Positions 47,201-59,742 of a stretch of 64,000 bases of DNA are shown here, piece after piece (position 1 is the first letter of the stretch; each line of letters opens with the position of its first letter). The DNA lies in NCBI RefSeq assembly GCF_004027225.2, contig NC_044302.2, forward strand, positions 39,848,510-39,912,509, given 5' to 3'. Source of the DNA: Strigops habroptila (lineage: Eukaryota; Chordata; Aves; Psittaciformes; Psittacidae). Under the pieces are notes generated by a model that had not been told where the DNA came from, did no database searches, and saw only the letters and a program-made list of their open reading frames with translations. Position numbers and translations under genes: made by a program.

Positions 47201-50200
47201 TCTGAGGAATAAAATGGAAACTAGCAAAATGAGTGTTTAAACATTGGTAAAGGTGGTCAGCTGCAGCTCCGTTACCATTTTATCTGCTTCAACTTATCTA
47301 TCACTACTACATGGTCAGAATGAGATTTACGAATATTGCTGGACTTCATGTCTGCAGTTCCATGATGTATGTGTGTTAGTGATTTGTCAGAAAAGGAAAA
47401 AAAGTAGGACAGGTGAACTGCATTGTGTGTCAAATTAGAGATCTAAACACTAAAAAAACCCAAAATACTATTAATAGGCATTTGCAAGCAGTGTTTGTCT
47501 GAGTTCTTCAGAAATAGAAATTCCTCAGAAAGTATGGGGGGAGGGGAGCAGAAAGACATGTTTAAATTTACCTCTTGAAGAAACACAGCTCTTCAAGGGA
47601 TGCATTTGTGCAGTGGGCCTGGTCTTGATTGAGAGAGAAATATAGCTTTCCATAGAAAAAATATTGTAACAGTGTAACAGTAGTTTTACTATTTTGAATA
47701 TTTGTGGGTAGGCTTACATCAATAATAAGACATTCAAATGTCACTGACCCTTGTTTTCGTTACTGTAATGTCCACTTTTATAGGTTTTCTATATCTTTTT
47801 TACTGTAAAAAATCTTGTGGCCTGGTATGACAGAAACACTAATTACAGTCTTTATTAACTAATGTAATTTTTATTAAAAGATATAATCTTAATATCCTTT
47901 ATTGTACATTTAGCTACACATATTGTCATATGAAAATGGGAGGAGGGATTTTATCAGTTTAATGATTGAGCAAATTATCAAATACCAAAAGAAACAAGAT
48001 TTAGTAATGTGTTACGATTTCCTGACAGTAGCAGCAAATGTCTTCTCCCTCGTAATATTAGATTGTTGTAATTTTTCAATTGCTGTGCTGCCAGAACACC
48101 TATTTCTGAAAGCATGACCATCCCTACTATACATTCTTCAAATGTATAAAACAGAAAGGCAGCCCCAGCCTCAATGCAATCAACAGTGTCAGTGCAATAG
48201 AAAGATGGAAAAAATAGGTAGCATTGGTCACTGTGATGTGTAGTCCTTATAATTTCCGTAACAAAATTTTCATAGGTATTCCATCAAAGAGAGTTCAAAG
48301 GAAGATATTAACAGGATTTTTATAGAAAGATCCCAAGTTTAAGCGAAACTGTAGGCCAAAGAATGTAGGAAAGTGGAGTATTTAAAAATTAAATCAACGA
48401 GCAGTGAAAGTTGGAAATAGGTGTTGGGCTGGTGAAAACCAAGGAACATCCAACCCTATCCCTAGCACTGAGTCTCACAGACACTGTGAATGTCTGAGAG
48501 ATTTCTTTGCTATTGATGTACAGAGAGAGTACACGCACAACAAAATTCAATGGTGAGTCAAAAATGTTGTTCTATAACAAAAAGATCTGGAATAATCTTA
48601 GAGAAAAACTGTTGGGAGTAGGCACACCATGGAACTATGTCCTGAATGCATGACTGTTTCACTTCTTCATTTTCCTTACATCTTCTGCATTCCAGTCTGA
48701 GCACACACTCACAGACAAAATCTTTGAGAGTGAAAACACTTGATTTTCACTACTTTCAAAAAAATAAAATCCTTTTAATATAAAATTTGTTTTCCAGGGG
48801 AAAAATAGGTGAAGAACGTGGGAACTAGACAGTTCCTGAGAATTAAAAAGAAGAACTCTTTTGACAAAAAAAACTGTGAAAATAGGACACCTACTTCTGT
48901 GTTTCTGTCACCAAGAGAATGTGCATGGTTGTAAAAACTGCCAGTGAGTGCCTCAACAGGCAGCTGCTGTGAGATGGTAGAATTGGTTAATAGGGTCTTC
49001 GAATGCCAAACAAGCAGAAGGTTCTCACTGTGCTACCAGTTATGTTGTATCACAACTCACTGCTACACTGCTATCAGACAGCTGCTTTAGAAAAGTCTGC
49101 ATATGATCCTAGAGTTGAAGTTACCTGTCTGTGGCTCTGTATCTCTGAAATGGGTCGCTCAGCCTGTAGCCAACATATTAACAGAATGGCTTGGCATACA
49201 TTTCCTGCCAGTTGCTGCTCTATTTTGATGTAAGAGGCTACAGGCTACTATGTGATACCATAATTGCCTCTCATTCCCTAAACAACTGTCTCTTAAAAGC
49301 TTCTTTCACAGAGCTGAAAAAATATTTCTTTAACCAGCAGAGGCAATGTCAATGTTCTTAAAGCGGTTTTAGGTCAATAAAATGTTAATTCTTATTCATA
49401 ATAATTATATTAACCATAGTGTCTAGGGGGCAGTGTCACACTGTGGTAGGTATTCTTCAACAAAAGAAGAATACTTTGAAGGTCTTTTCCTATTGCAATG
49501 ACAATTCAAGCGTGAAATGAGAGACAATAGTTAGATACGCTCTGATCTGAAAGCAGTAACAGCAAGGAAATCATATTTGCCCACATAACAGATAGTAGAA
49601 ACAGATCACAGGCCAGGATGCCTTTCGTAAGCACTGCAGCAGACCTGGACCTCAAGAAAGATAATAAAGTAGCATTACAGATGTTCGCAGGGAGTGCCTC
49701 CCACGAATGAGGCACTTGGGAAAAAGTTACTTGGGAAAAAGAATGGAGGTGACTTTCGAAAATATAACACGTGGGCAAAGAAGACTGATTTGAATAAAAA
49801 GATTACATATATGATGAATATTTGCTCTAAAATATCTGAAAGTTATTAAAAGCATCTTATATTTGATGTGGTACTGTGGAGAATGCAAGAATTTTCCATT
49901 TGTCTTCCGGGAGTAGAGGATCAAGACAAAAAATTCTGTGAACTTAGGGAAGTGTTATGTCTGGGCAAGGGAAAGAAAACACACTGTTTCAGACATGTTC
50001 AACAGAACCAGGACGATTTAGTTAGATTTAGTTACATTTAGTACAGTTAGGTTGTAGGACCTGCAAAGAGTTTTAAGCCTAAATGACAACTGGGAGGCAG
50101 AGCTGACAGGTGGGAGAGTAATTTCACTGTCTGTCATCATGAAAAAATTATAAGGTTAGACCTTGAGAAAGATTAAAAGGTTTAGTTAAACTTTAGGTAA

Positions 50201-53200
50201 CAGGTGGGTAATTATCACTGGGAAAAAAGTAAAAGAAAGCAAATGGTCACCCTGTTGCAGTTTAACATTATCAGAAACTTATATCAGACATTACATTTAT
50301 GCAGAAATGAGGGTCATTGGAGAACAGGAGAATTATAGAGGATTCAAGGAAATTCTGTGAAAATCTCACAGAGGCTGAAAAGATAAAAAAGTGCTTCCTC
50401 TGAGGGCACAGCTTATTCCTTCTTCTCTTGACACTGGAACATCTCTCTGTGGGTAAAGTTTTAGTATAGCTCTTAATTAGTGCAGCCCAGACAGCAGAAC
50501 GTTATGATGGAGGATTTTTTTGGGAGGGAGGTTGTTGGGTATTTTTATAGCAGAATCTTCTGTGTAAATGAGATTGTATTTTAACTGAAGTGCCATAATA
50601 GAGCAGTTCAAATGTTGGCAAGTCACAGATTTAAACCAGACGTGTTGTAGAAAGAAAGATGTTTAGAATGACTCCTAATGTTGCAATAATTAGGAGAGAG
50701 GTGGTTGGAACAGACAAAACAAAACAAAATAAAACAAAAGCAGGAAACGGAATGGTATCTCAGCTGCAGAAAGAGATATACGTATAAATAGAGACTAATT
50801 CTGTTGTTTTATGCCAAGTAATCTTCTGATCCTCGGCAAATCATATGTAATCAGAAATTTCTTGTCAATTTTTAAAAATCTCCCTTTTGGGTCATATCTA
50901 GAAACCAAAGATTAGTAACAAAATTATGATATTTTTAAAATAGTTCTAGTTGTCAAACAATATAAATCCCATATATGACAACCGTATGAGGTTATATTTT
51001 CCCATACAAAACATCCTTAACTAGATGCTGCCAAATCTATTCATTCTTATTACACTCACTCATTAACAGCTCTAACATAGGAAGCACTTTATAACATACA
51101 TATATTTTAGGAGGAGTCCTTTTTTTTTTGTACTTCTTGAAGTATTTAATTCAACTGTAATTCCTACATTCAATAAAAGTATCTTCAATTAAAGTATGTC
51201 TAAAGAAAATAAATTTCCTAAATAATTTGTCTGACAATTTTTGTTAACAACAAGAAACCCCAAGTAGTTAAACCTAATAATTTTAACTGCACAAAGCCAA
51301 AAGAGGTGGCATTTGGAGAACAATTCATGTCTATGAGATACCAAAACTTAATTTTTCTATCAGAAATATGTGTGGTTTAGTGACACAAGAAGAAATACAA
51401 GCAAATAAAAACTTAACTATTTCATTTTACAGACACAGAATGATTTCTCTCTGTCATTGTAGTGACTATTTGACAGTAGCTGCTGTTCTGTGACCCCTTG
51501 TTCTTACTCTTTCCATTAGCTTTAATCTCAGTGGGACTCACTTTTCTGACTTCGGTTGCCTGCTCCTCTTTAACCTCTTCCTTTGGTCTTCCAGCTCACT
51601 TCCTCTCTTTAAATTTCAGTTAAATCCATGCCTGTACCTTGTGCTTTGTTATCTCTGTAAGGGATTCTGTGATTTTTTGCAAGTATAGATATACTAGTAA
51701 CATCATTTTCAGTGATTTGTTAACTGTACTTAATGAGAGCAGAATAAAAGAGAATTTCTGTTTATGGAACTTAATTCTTAGCTAAAAATAGAACATTATT
51801 TTTCAGATCATGTAGCAGATATAAGCAAGCATACATTGAAATACTTTACACAGCAACTAAATTTGCTTTATATTTTGCTTTTTATATTTCAAATATTTTA
51901 TGCATATTCAAATAACAAGCCATGATTTTAAACCAAGCTTATGACCCTTTAACAGTAACATAGCAGAAAAGTTTATCTGATGATGATCCAGTTGGAATCT
52001 TTTGGCAGACTCTGAGACACAATGACTTATAATTCACTGAGTGAATATACAGTTACATTTATAATATTTATTCAAATTAAATTTTGTTTCATTGTAGCTC
52101 TAGATATTATCAAAATATTTATTAAGAATGGGTCTTAAAAAGACTTTGGCTTTAGATCCCAAAATGAATGAAATTAAGTACTGTAATGTGGTGAACACAA
52201 AAGTGCTGGGAACAGTACAGCTGTAAGTTCAGGCCTAACTGGATGAGCACTGAATGTCAATTACAGCAGTGTTTATGGTGAAACATCTTTAAACAAAACA
52301 TCAGTGAAGAATCAGAGAGCCTTTTGCAGTTTCTTACTGGAAATAATGTATTTTCACACAAATTCATGGATATGTTTTTTCCTGAAATATTTTTGTTGTT
52401 GTTTGGAAACGTATCTACATTATAGAAAGCTTGCAAAAATACTGCATAGGTGCTAAAGGTATTTTATGCTTTGGAAATGTCGATTTCAAATCATAAGGCA
52501 GGCAGTCAAAAAGCCAGAAGAATATCCTTCTAAAAAGGCAAAGGTTAAAATAATATCAACAGGCCTGTACTTCAGCTGCTAACACTGATAACTGAAATGC
52601 TATCGCTAGGCCATGTACAGCCAAAGCCTCAAAAATTAGTTGGAAAATGCACATACTTTTAAAATTGTTCTATCCATTTTCTAACAAACATTCACTAAAT
52701 TTCAAATGAGTCTTTAATTTGCATTTTTAAAAGCGTCTTGATTGCTGTTTAATTAAGTATTGATTGTTCAAAGAACAGTTATTGAAATTTAGTAGGAATG
52801 CAAGAGATAAGCGAAGTTACTAATTCATTTATACAAAATTACCTCTAAAATACATGTATAATTACAGTTGTATTGTTTGAATGAACTCTTGCTGCTTGAA
52901 AGGATATTTAGCTTTTCAATTGGTGGTAATAAATCTAACAGGAGCTTCTTAGTTCTTAGTTAATGTAAACACTTTTGCTCTTGGATGCAAACTACATGTC
53001 ATCCCTTAGATCTAGGGGAACTACAGAACAAGAAAAAAAAATGGAACTTTGGATCTGTTTCTCTTGCAGTGAGCTATGTTTCTTACACTGAAGCCCTGCA
53101 ACGCCTAGATGCCTATCCCAGTAGCTCAATATGTATATCCCTCCAGCAATTTCAACAAAGCTCTATGTCAAAATTATAGGCATTTTCCTGCCTATGAGAG

Positions 53201-53970
53201 GCAAGCTATTATGCTTATAAAGTGCCCTATTTTCAGTTGCTGTTGTAAATCCATTTTGGTTTACTCACTAGCAAACTCAAGTTCATCTTGAAATGAGAAA
53301 TGCAGAGTCAGAAATTGTTCATCCATAGCAATGGGGCAAAAGAAGACATCTGAATTCAAGCCCAATAAACTTAAAGGATATTCTGCTGCAGTTATGGATA
53401 TAAAATCAGTTGCTTAGGTTAGATACTGACACTGTAAACACTCATCAGGAACCAAATTTCTTAGGGAAATATGCTTTTGAAATTAATTCCTGGAGAATAT
53501 ATTTACTGCCCCCAGGCAGAAATTGAGGCAATACTCACATAAACATACAGTTTTTCCACAAAAGTTCCTTTGGAAAAATAAAGCCTCTACTAGGATATTA
53601 CTTAAAACCTTCTTTTCTTTTTTCTCCTCATCTCAGAGAAGACAAAATATAGCAAGCTGATAAACGTAGGAGAGTCTATATATTCCTTTGTTTCTTTTCC
53701 TATATTCTTTGTTTACAGTGAGTAAGAATATGGTGGGTTAAAATGTTGTTTCTATACACTGTTACTAAAAATACATAGAAAAATAAAAAAAAAAAAAAGT
53801 CTTCCTTAACCAAAGTGAATATGAAATTACGGAAGCAAACGGTACTACCTTCCTTGGAGGTGCTGCATTTCTATTGTAGTTACTTGGCCTAAGACGATGG
53901 TTGGTGGCACACTTCGTATCAGCACAGGAAGGGCATTCAGAAATCAGCTATATTTTTTCTGTTGAAAATA

Positions 53971-53971
53971 T

Positions 53972-54002
<31 letters not shown>

Positions 54003-54004
54003 TT
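53971..54004 (+). repeat. (TTTA)n microsatellite
   Basis: Eight uninterrupted TTTA units, a common length-variable marker type. Confidence 0.95.
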
Positions 54005-57000
54005 ACTGAGACAGCTGTAGATTAGACCCTTCCACACGCAATCCCGATTATTTTCTCCAGCTGAGCTGCAGCGGCTAGCTCCTCATGCCTACTGTCCTTT
54101 CTCATACATTCAGAGCCTTGGGCTGGGACCATGCCAGAAAAGGTAATTTATCAGGAATATAATGGAGAAAAAAGAATAATATCTGGATATCTGCTCTGTT
54201 GGCTTTAGCTGTTGGACAGCAGACTTGGATGATAACCTTTTTTTCAGCTTTACAGAACCTGTATAGTATTCACAACGACAGATTGTAAACTGAGGCAGAT
54301 GGTGAATTACAGACAGACAAAATTACTGTCTTTATTGGTTTGCAGGGGCTGAGGGGCAGCTCATGTTAACAAATCCTAGTGTGGTAATGGGCCCTGCGTG
54401 CAGGAAGCAGTCAACAGCTCAGCTTTCTGCAAACTTCATATTGTGTTGCAGACTGAGACCATAAATCATTTTGGCAAAAAAGACTGGCTGAATTCATGGG
54501 CATGTCTGATTCAATTCCTGGTCAAGGGATACCCAGAACCATTCGCTGTTGTCCTCCAAATAAAGGAGCTGGGCAGACAGGCATGGATATGGCTATAGTT
54601 TGTGAATCCCAAACATAGCTTGTTTTAGCCCTGCTGAAGAACTGGAGCAATGTAAGCTTTCCCAAGCATATGCTTGAATTGAAAGTGCTCAGAAACTGAA
54701 AGAGTCTGAGCAAGAACCTTCACTTAAAACACAATATTGAAGTATTTGAGGCAATATTTAGGCTTCTGTTGTTACTTTTTTCTCAGGAAAATCACCAGAC
54801 CTATCCAAGGGATGAAAACAAAGGACAAGAAGATTCATCAGGAAAGTCAAAATAGCAAAATATATAACTTTATTAAATCACAGCTGTGCAAAACATGATT
54901 AACTAATGGAGGGGATAGACTCAAGGACAGAGAAGATTATTTTAGGCAGGCGAAGTGTGTAATTATGAGTAATGGGCTAAATCTGAGCAACAGAAAATGC
55001 TAAGGATAAAGCCCAGAAACAAATGCCCACTAATAAGTTCAATTCATGTACAAAATAGATTTTGCTGGTGTAACCACAAATCTAGCTTAGGTAAATTTAA
55101 ACTGGGACACCCAGATATCGTACAGAAGAGGGTTATATGCCAACTCAAGAGGAAAAACACTCGAGAATGTACAAGCCACCCAGCACATCAGAATAACCTT
55201 TGCCAGAAAGTTGTGCAGGGAAGCAGAGCGAACCCCAAGATTTAAAAATTTAAAATTTGAAAATCCCAAAATACAAGTGATTGAAGAATTACTTTTTTTC
55301 ATTCCTACATTGTATGTGGGTTTTTTTCCTGCAATATTATACCATTCCAATTCCATTATCTTGCCAATCTGTATGTTTAATTGTACCTGGGGATGATGGA
55401 GAGAAACTCATTGATGGCTGTGTCAGGGCACTCAGGGATGGGTGGACAGGGCTGGGTCAAGATATCAGCCATGGCTAGGGTCAGGATCAGAGCTCATGAG
55501 GGGAACCACATCAGGCTCAGCTGCAGGATGGCATCCTTACAGTGGGGGGTCCTCCATGGGTCTTGAGCTGGACCCAAGCACTAGCACCAAACCCGTGGTG
55601 GAGCCCAGTCACAGACTCCGTGCTCAGTGAGAGGTATCCCCACACAAATGTGGCTCTGGACAGATTTGCTTCAATATATCTTCTTCAAAGTATAGTAATT
55701 CAAAGCTATGCAAGAATTGCAGTGGTAGAGATATATGATGCGTATTCTTTGGCTTTAATAGTTTTTATTACTCTTTTCTCCTATCCATAGCACTAATCAG
55801 ATAATTCATATGAGTGCTTCACTCTAAGACTGAGTATCTATGAAAAACTCCATGCCTTTTAATGAAAGAATACAATAGTTTTCTCACCCTAATCTCCAAA
55901 AGACTGAAGGGAAGACAAACTCATACAGTTCATTAATTTCTATCTAACATTACTACTTCCTAAATCCTTTCATCATGTCAGGGACAGAAACTGCACTCTG
56001 AAAGGCTGCCTACCAAATCTTCATAAATATCAGACTTATTTGGTTAGTTATAAGATAGGAAAGCTTTACATAGGACAGAAAGCATACGAATGAACATTGA
56101 AAAACATGTTGTGTTGTATATTGGGTACTTGCTGCAGTACTTCTGCAGGCACCTGAATTTTTGACACTTCATGTAGTGTTAGCACAAGAGGCCCTTTGAA
56201 CCCATGTATATGCAACAGCAGCAAATCAAAATGACCAAGATCTGCTCTAAGACTCCCACCACCACCAGTTCCTCATGTGATTTTTATCTCCCCTCTCCTC
56301 TGGGGGACGCTTTAACCTGAGGCAAGGTTTGCCAGAAGTTCTTAGTGAGATCTCCTCATGGTTTTCATAAATCTTTGTATCCCTCTCTTTTTTTAAGTAT
56401 AAAGCAGAAAAATGGCACTCTGTTTGCAAGGCTACTTCTTCCACACACTTTTCCCATCATCTTCACAATGCAGTATCTGTTTCAGTTGCTAAGAATTAAA
56501 ACATACAGTTTGAACAGATTTAAAAAATACTATATATTCCCTGATGTATAGCCAATAGCTTTTTTGAGAGCTTTATATCGACAAGATCATGTAACCACCA
56601 ACCAAGCACACAGTAACTCATATTTTAGTCCTGATTATCAGATACTGTGATTCAAGCTAGCTATTCAACTGCTTTCACTGGCAATATTGTACTACAGGGA
56701 CTGTTTAAACTTGGATTTACAGTACATCTTGTAATTTTAGTTAATCACATGTCTGTTTAAGCTCCGGCATGACCCCAGATTCAAGTGAATGTAATAGTCT
56801 GTCCCTATGATAATCTTACTGGGTTATGTAAGGAAATGATTAAAGCTTTTGCTATATCCTGTCAGCTCTGAGCACTAATTCTAAACCATGTTCTGCTTTC
56901 TTTGACAAATTTTTAAGAGAGTCCATGTCCTAAATTACTGTCAGCCTGCATAATAATCTGAACTATTACACAAACCTTTTATAAAATACTGCTAATAATG

Positions 57001-57479
57001 GTTATTTAAATAACATTCATTTAAATGTTGTATATTACCAGTTTATAGCTTCATTCTCAGCTTTAGAGTTTTGAATTTCCTGCCCCCTCTCCATATGGGC
57101 AAACATTCACAATGTGACATCTTCAAATTTCAATATCAAGTAACTAAATCAGTTACTAATTCAGATGCTCTCCTTTGTAATATCTCAAGTCTTACACAGA
57201 CATAAACCTGGAGGTATAACTTCTAGGTACTAACAGACATGGTAAGCACATATAACTACAGAAGATCTAATCTCGAATCTCTGTAAGGATCAATTTTTAG
57301 TCTCCTGGAAATAGAACACAATAGTGAACATGCTGTTATACTATACTTCTTAAGAGTTTTTGTTTTTCCAATTACTGTCACAGCCTGCAAATACACAGAA
57401 TTTCCTGAATCCCAAGTCTTCAGTGTTAGCATATATTGAAAGTATCTGCATGCAGGAGTGAGGATTTTTAAATTTTCAT

Positions 57480-57584
57480 TTGGGTTTGGGTTTTGGTTTT
57501 TGTTTTGGGGGTTTTTTGGTTGTTTGTTTTTTGTTGGTTTTTTGGTGGGACAGGATTGGGGTTTTTTTTGTTGCTTGTTTTTTT
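57480..57584 (+). repeat. T/G-only low-complexity tract
   Basis: GGGTTTGGGTTTTGG-like repeats followed by long T runs with GGGG clusters. Composition resembles the tract at 11641-11745. Confidence 0.9.
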
Positions 57585-58048
57585 CCAGTCAAGTTGTGCT
57601 AGGAATACTGGTTTCTATTAAGTTTGCAAATACAGGCAAATACCCAAACCCTAAGACATAGTGTTTAAAATGTGGCAGTTCAGTGCTTAAGATCTAAGAA
57701 CTGAGCTTTTGCCTTTTCCTTTTCAGTTCAGTCCAAAGGACTGAAATACAAGGACAAGGAAATATTAAATATTCAAAGATTAGTGATCTTTCATTTTATG
57801 CCTGGCATGTCTGACCTCTATATCCTACCTGTGAACTCTCACAAGTGAAGAGGCTTTATCCACTAATATATTTTTGGAATGCATCTAGCTGAGTGGTAGT
57901 CTAAACAAAGTAGGTCTGGAACCAGCATGAGTACTGTCTAGCAGTTTGAACTGTTCTGCAATGATATACTCTGCAGTCTGAAACAGAACTGAGGAACTCT
58001 TTAGCACAGACAGTCATGGAAGCCAAGATTAAAACATGGATCAGCATG

Positions 58049-58052
58049 AGAC
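58049..58052. repeat. Target-site duplication AGAC, left
   Basis: AGAC precedes the left LTR of provirus C and recurs right after its right LTR at 63234-63237. Four bases is the usual size for gammaretrovirus-like (class I) elements. Confidence 0.85.
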
Positions 58053-58553
58053 TGTCATAAATTGTGACCACAACGGATCATAATCCAATTAAAATTTTAT
58101 TAATTATAGCAAGTAGAATATGAGCAAAAACAGCGCTGGACGACAGGGGAGTCTGCGCTCCGCCACTGCCGTGCTGAGCAGTTCAAACAGTCCCTTTTTA
58201 TACATCTTTACTTCCGTGTTCATGAAGTAGTGGAGGTACTCTGCGCATGCTTCAGTTGTTGTTAGGGGGTCGTTTTCTACCTCCTGGTGGTCGTTGAGGC
58301 CGAAATAAGAAGTCTTTCTCCTTTATCCCATAGTTGACCCCTCATTCACATGTCCTTATCTGGGGTTGTTTGTCCTGTTTCTGTCGGTTCCTGGAAGTCT
58401 GGCGGTTATCTCGCGATTGTGGTTATCTTATCTTACTCAAGCAGTGTCCGAGTTTCTGTCTGCATAAGCGATTTCACATCTTTGTTGCCTAACCTTTACA
58501 TTGAGCTTAACATAAATCTTAATAAACAATATCCTAGTCCATAGTTTTTCACA
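58053..58553 (-). repeat. Provirus C 3' LTR
   Basis: 501 bp, TGTCATAAATTGTGACC to ATAGTTTTTCACA on the plus strand. In element orientation it starts TGTGAAAAACTATGG, carries an NRF-1-like GCATGCGCAG, a TATAAAAA box (58202-58195) and an AATAAA signal (58101-58096). Identical to 62733-63233. Confidence 0.97.
58096..58101 (-). terminator. Polyadenylation signal AATAAA in the provirus C 3' LTR
   Basis: AATAAA in element orientation, about 95 bases after the TATA box, which is the expected R/U5 arrangement of a class I LTR. The matching copy in the 5' LTR is at 62776-62781. Confidence 0.7.
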
Positions 58554-58576
58554 ATCCCCCCTTTTTCTTTTTATCC
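58554..58576 (-). other. Provirus C polypurine tract
   Basis: In element orientation GGATAAAAAGAAAAAGGGGG followed by GAT and then the LTR. The purine run next to the 3' LTR is the plus-strand primer for reverse transcription. Confidence 0.85.
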
Positions 58577-58588
58577 TATTATTGTTTA

Positions 58589-58855
58589 TTAGACGTTACT
58601 TTCATTTTCGGCACTGCGAACAAACCTTTTTCCACAATCCCAATATTTATCATAACACTCACAAGGTAATACCTCACAATTACAAAAGGCATAGTTCTCA
58701 CGTGGCATAATGTATTCACAGCAATCTTCATCTTCATTAATAGATACACTCTTATATTTTGCCCCAGACCTCGTAGTTAAAATAAGCAGTTTAGCTATGT
58801 CAAACCATTCTTTAATAAAGTGTATTTTATGTTTGTTATTGTCTAGTTCATAGGT
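58589..58855 (-). pseudogene. Provirus C 3'-most cysteine-rich open frame
   Basis: About 88 codons are open after the TAA at 58858-58856 and end at TAA 58591-58589, just before the polypurine tract. The last half is cysteine-dense, with DCCEY, AFCNCEVLPCECYD and WDCGK, giving eight Cys within about 35 residues. Whether this is the remnant of an env surface domain, an env tail or a separate accessory gene cannot be told. It has no hydrophobic anchor. It is in the same frame as the ORF at 58856-59086 upstream, separated only by that TAA. Confidence 0.5.
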
Positions 58856-59086
58856 TTATGAGGGTTTCCATTTGCTTGGGTTATTATCAATAACAAAACT
58901 AACGGTATACCAGAAAAAAAAAAGGGTGTCTGTTAATTTTGCCAATTTAAGTATATTTTTACCAGTCCTGGGGAAGTTCGGCCATTGCTGCTTTTGTGTC
59001 CCATCGTTCTGGTTCTTTTCTCCACAGTTTGTTCCTCCTCTGCCTCGCCCGTCGACTCGGTTGCTTCGAGCCACGGGGTGTACCAT
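58856..59086 (-). pseudogene. Provirus C candidate env leader with a broken signal-peptide-like segment
   Basis: 76 codons from ATG 59086: an Arg/Gly/Asn/Gln-rich polar start, then lysine-rich, then aromatic residues at a run of ten T (58914-58923 on the plus strand, as A). In the neighbouring frame, directly after this run, lies a strongly hydrophobic stretch (PLVLLLII) followed by TQANGNPHKPMN and a TAG at 58845-58843. NPH-P at the start of the mature surface protein is characteristic of gammaretroviral env. A one-base slip in the T run would explain why leader and hydrophobic part are out of frame. An alternative is that the ATG frame itself is the natural one. No receptor-binding, furin-site, CX6CC or fusion region is present. 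Confidence 0.45.
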
Positions 59087-59738
59087 CTTCTCGGCAGCAA
59101 GGGAATTCTTCAGGAGAACAGCTGTTTCGGGCTTTCTGCCTGTTTATATAGGCTTCCCACTTTGCAGCTTTAACTAATGGGGCAAAGTAAGACACGGTCA
59201 GTACTTCCCTTCTGCATTTTATAACCAAAATTTCAGCTACAAAGGGGACTGGTTCGTTGGAGTGGTAGCAATAATATCGAGGGTTTATTCCTTTGGCAAA
59301 AATTTCCCACCACTCATGGGATTCCCGAATAATTTTTTTTGTTTAGACTCTAATTGTTTTAATTTCCACTCAGTGAGAGTTCTTTGGATTTTCCAACACT
59401 GTGTGCAAACTCCTATTGGAGGGTATCCACATTCACAATGTGTCTACCATTTATCCTGGCATACCTTACACCTAAAACAAGCAAATGGATAACAATTGCA
59501 GTTCAAATCATTACACCCACCTAATTCGTATATCTAGAGTGCATATATTATTTACATCAACATATCTTCTATATTTAATATTGTGAGGTTGCATAAGTTT
59601 AGCAATTTCCTTCAACACACTTTGTACGCTTCCATATATAATAGAAAAAAGAGAAATAATTATAGCAAATATAAACAGCAATACACACTTTATACCGAAA
59701 GGTAATGCGGCAAAATAATCAAATAAAGTCTTTATCAT
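58959..59738 (-). pseudogene. Provirus C putative accessory gene between pol and env (membrane anchor plus Cys-rich domain)
   Basis: Three successive open pieces on the minus strand. Piece 1, 59738-59511, starts four bases after the integrase stop and has a clear membrane segment (about residues 14-35, KCVLLFIFAIIISLFSIIYG). Piece 2, 59521-59285, is in the next frame and interrupted once by TAG at 59446-59444. It is cysteine-dense (CNCYPFACFRCKVC, then CECG and CTQC), like a zinc-binding module. Piece 3, about 59345-58959, is open again in the first frame and is basic and Trp/Tyr-rich. The frame changes at an oligo-A run near 59340, so sequencing or replication slippage is possible. No known family is recognised. 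It could be rearranged env or a separate gene. Confidence 0.5.
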
Positions 59739-59742
59739 TACG

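Larger units (their letters stand above)
44218..58048. other. Anonymous AT-rich DNA, about 13.8 kb
   Basis: No gene, CR1 or LTR was recognised. Simple repeats are (CAAA)n at about 44570-44607, an AAAAC/AAAAT run near 50717-50740, and (TTTA)n at 53971-54004. Others are a short T/G patch near 50514-50545 and a T/G tract at 57480-57584. A GC-richer stretch at about 55385-55640 has overlapping open frames of 60-80 codons without motifs. Confidence 0.5.
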
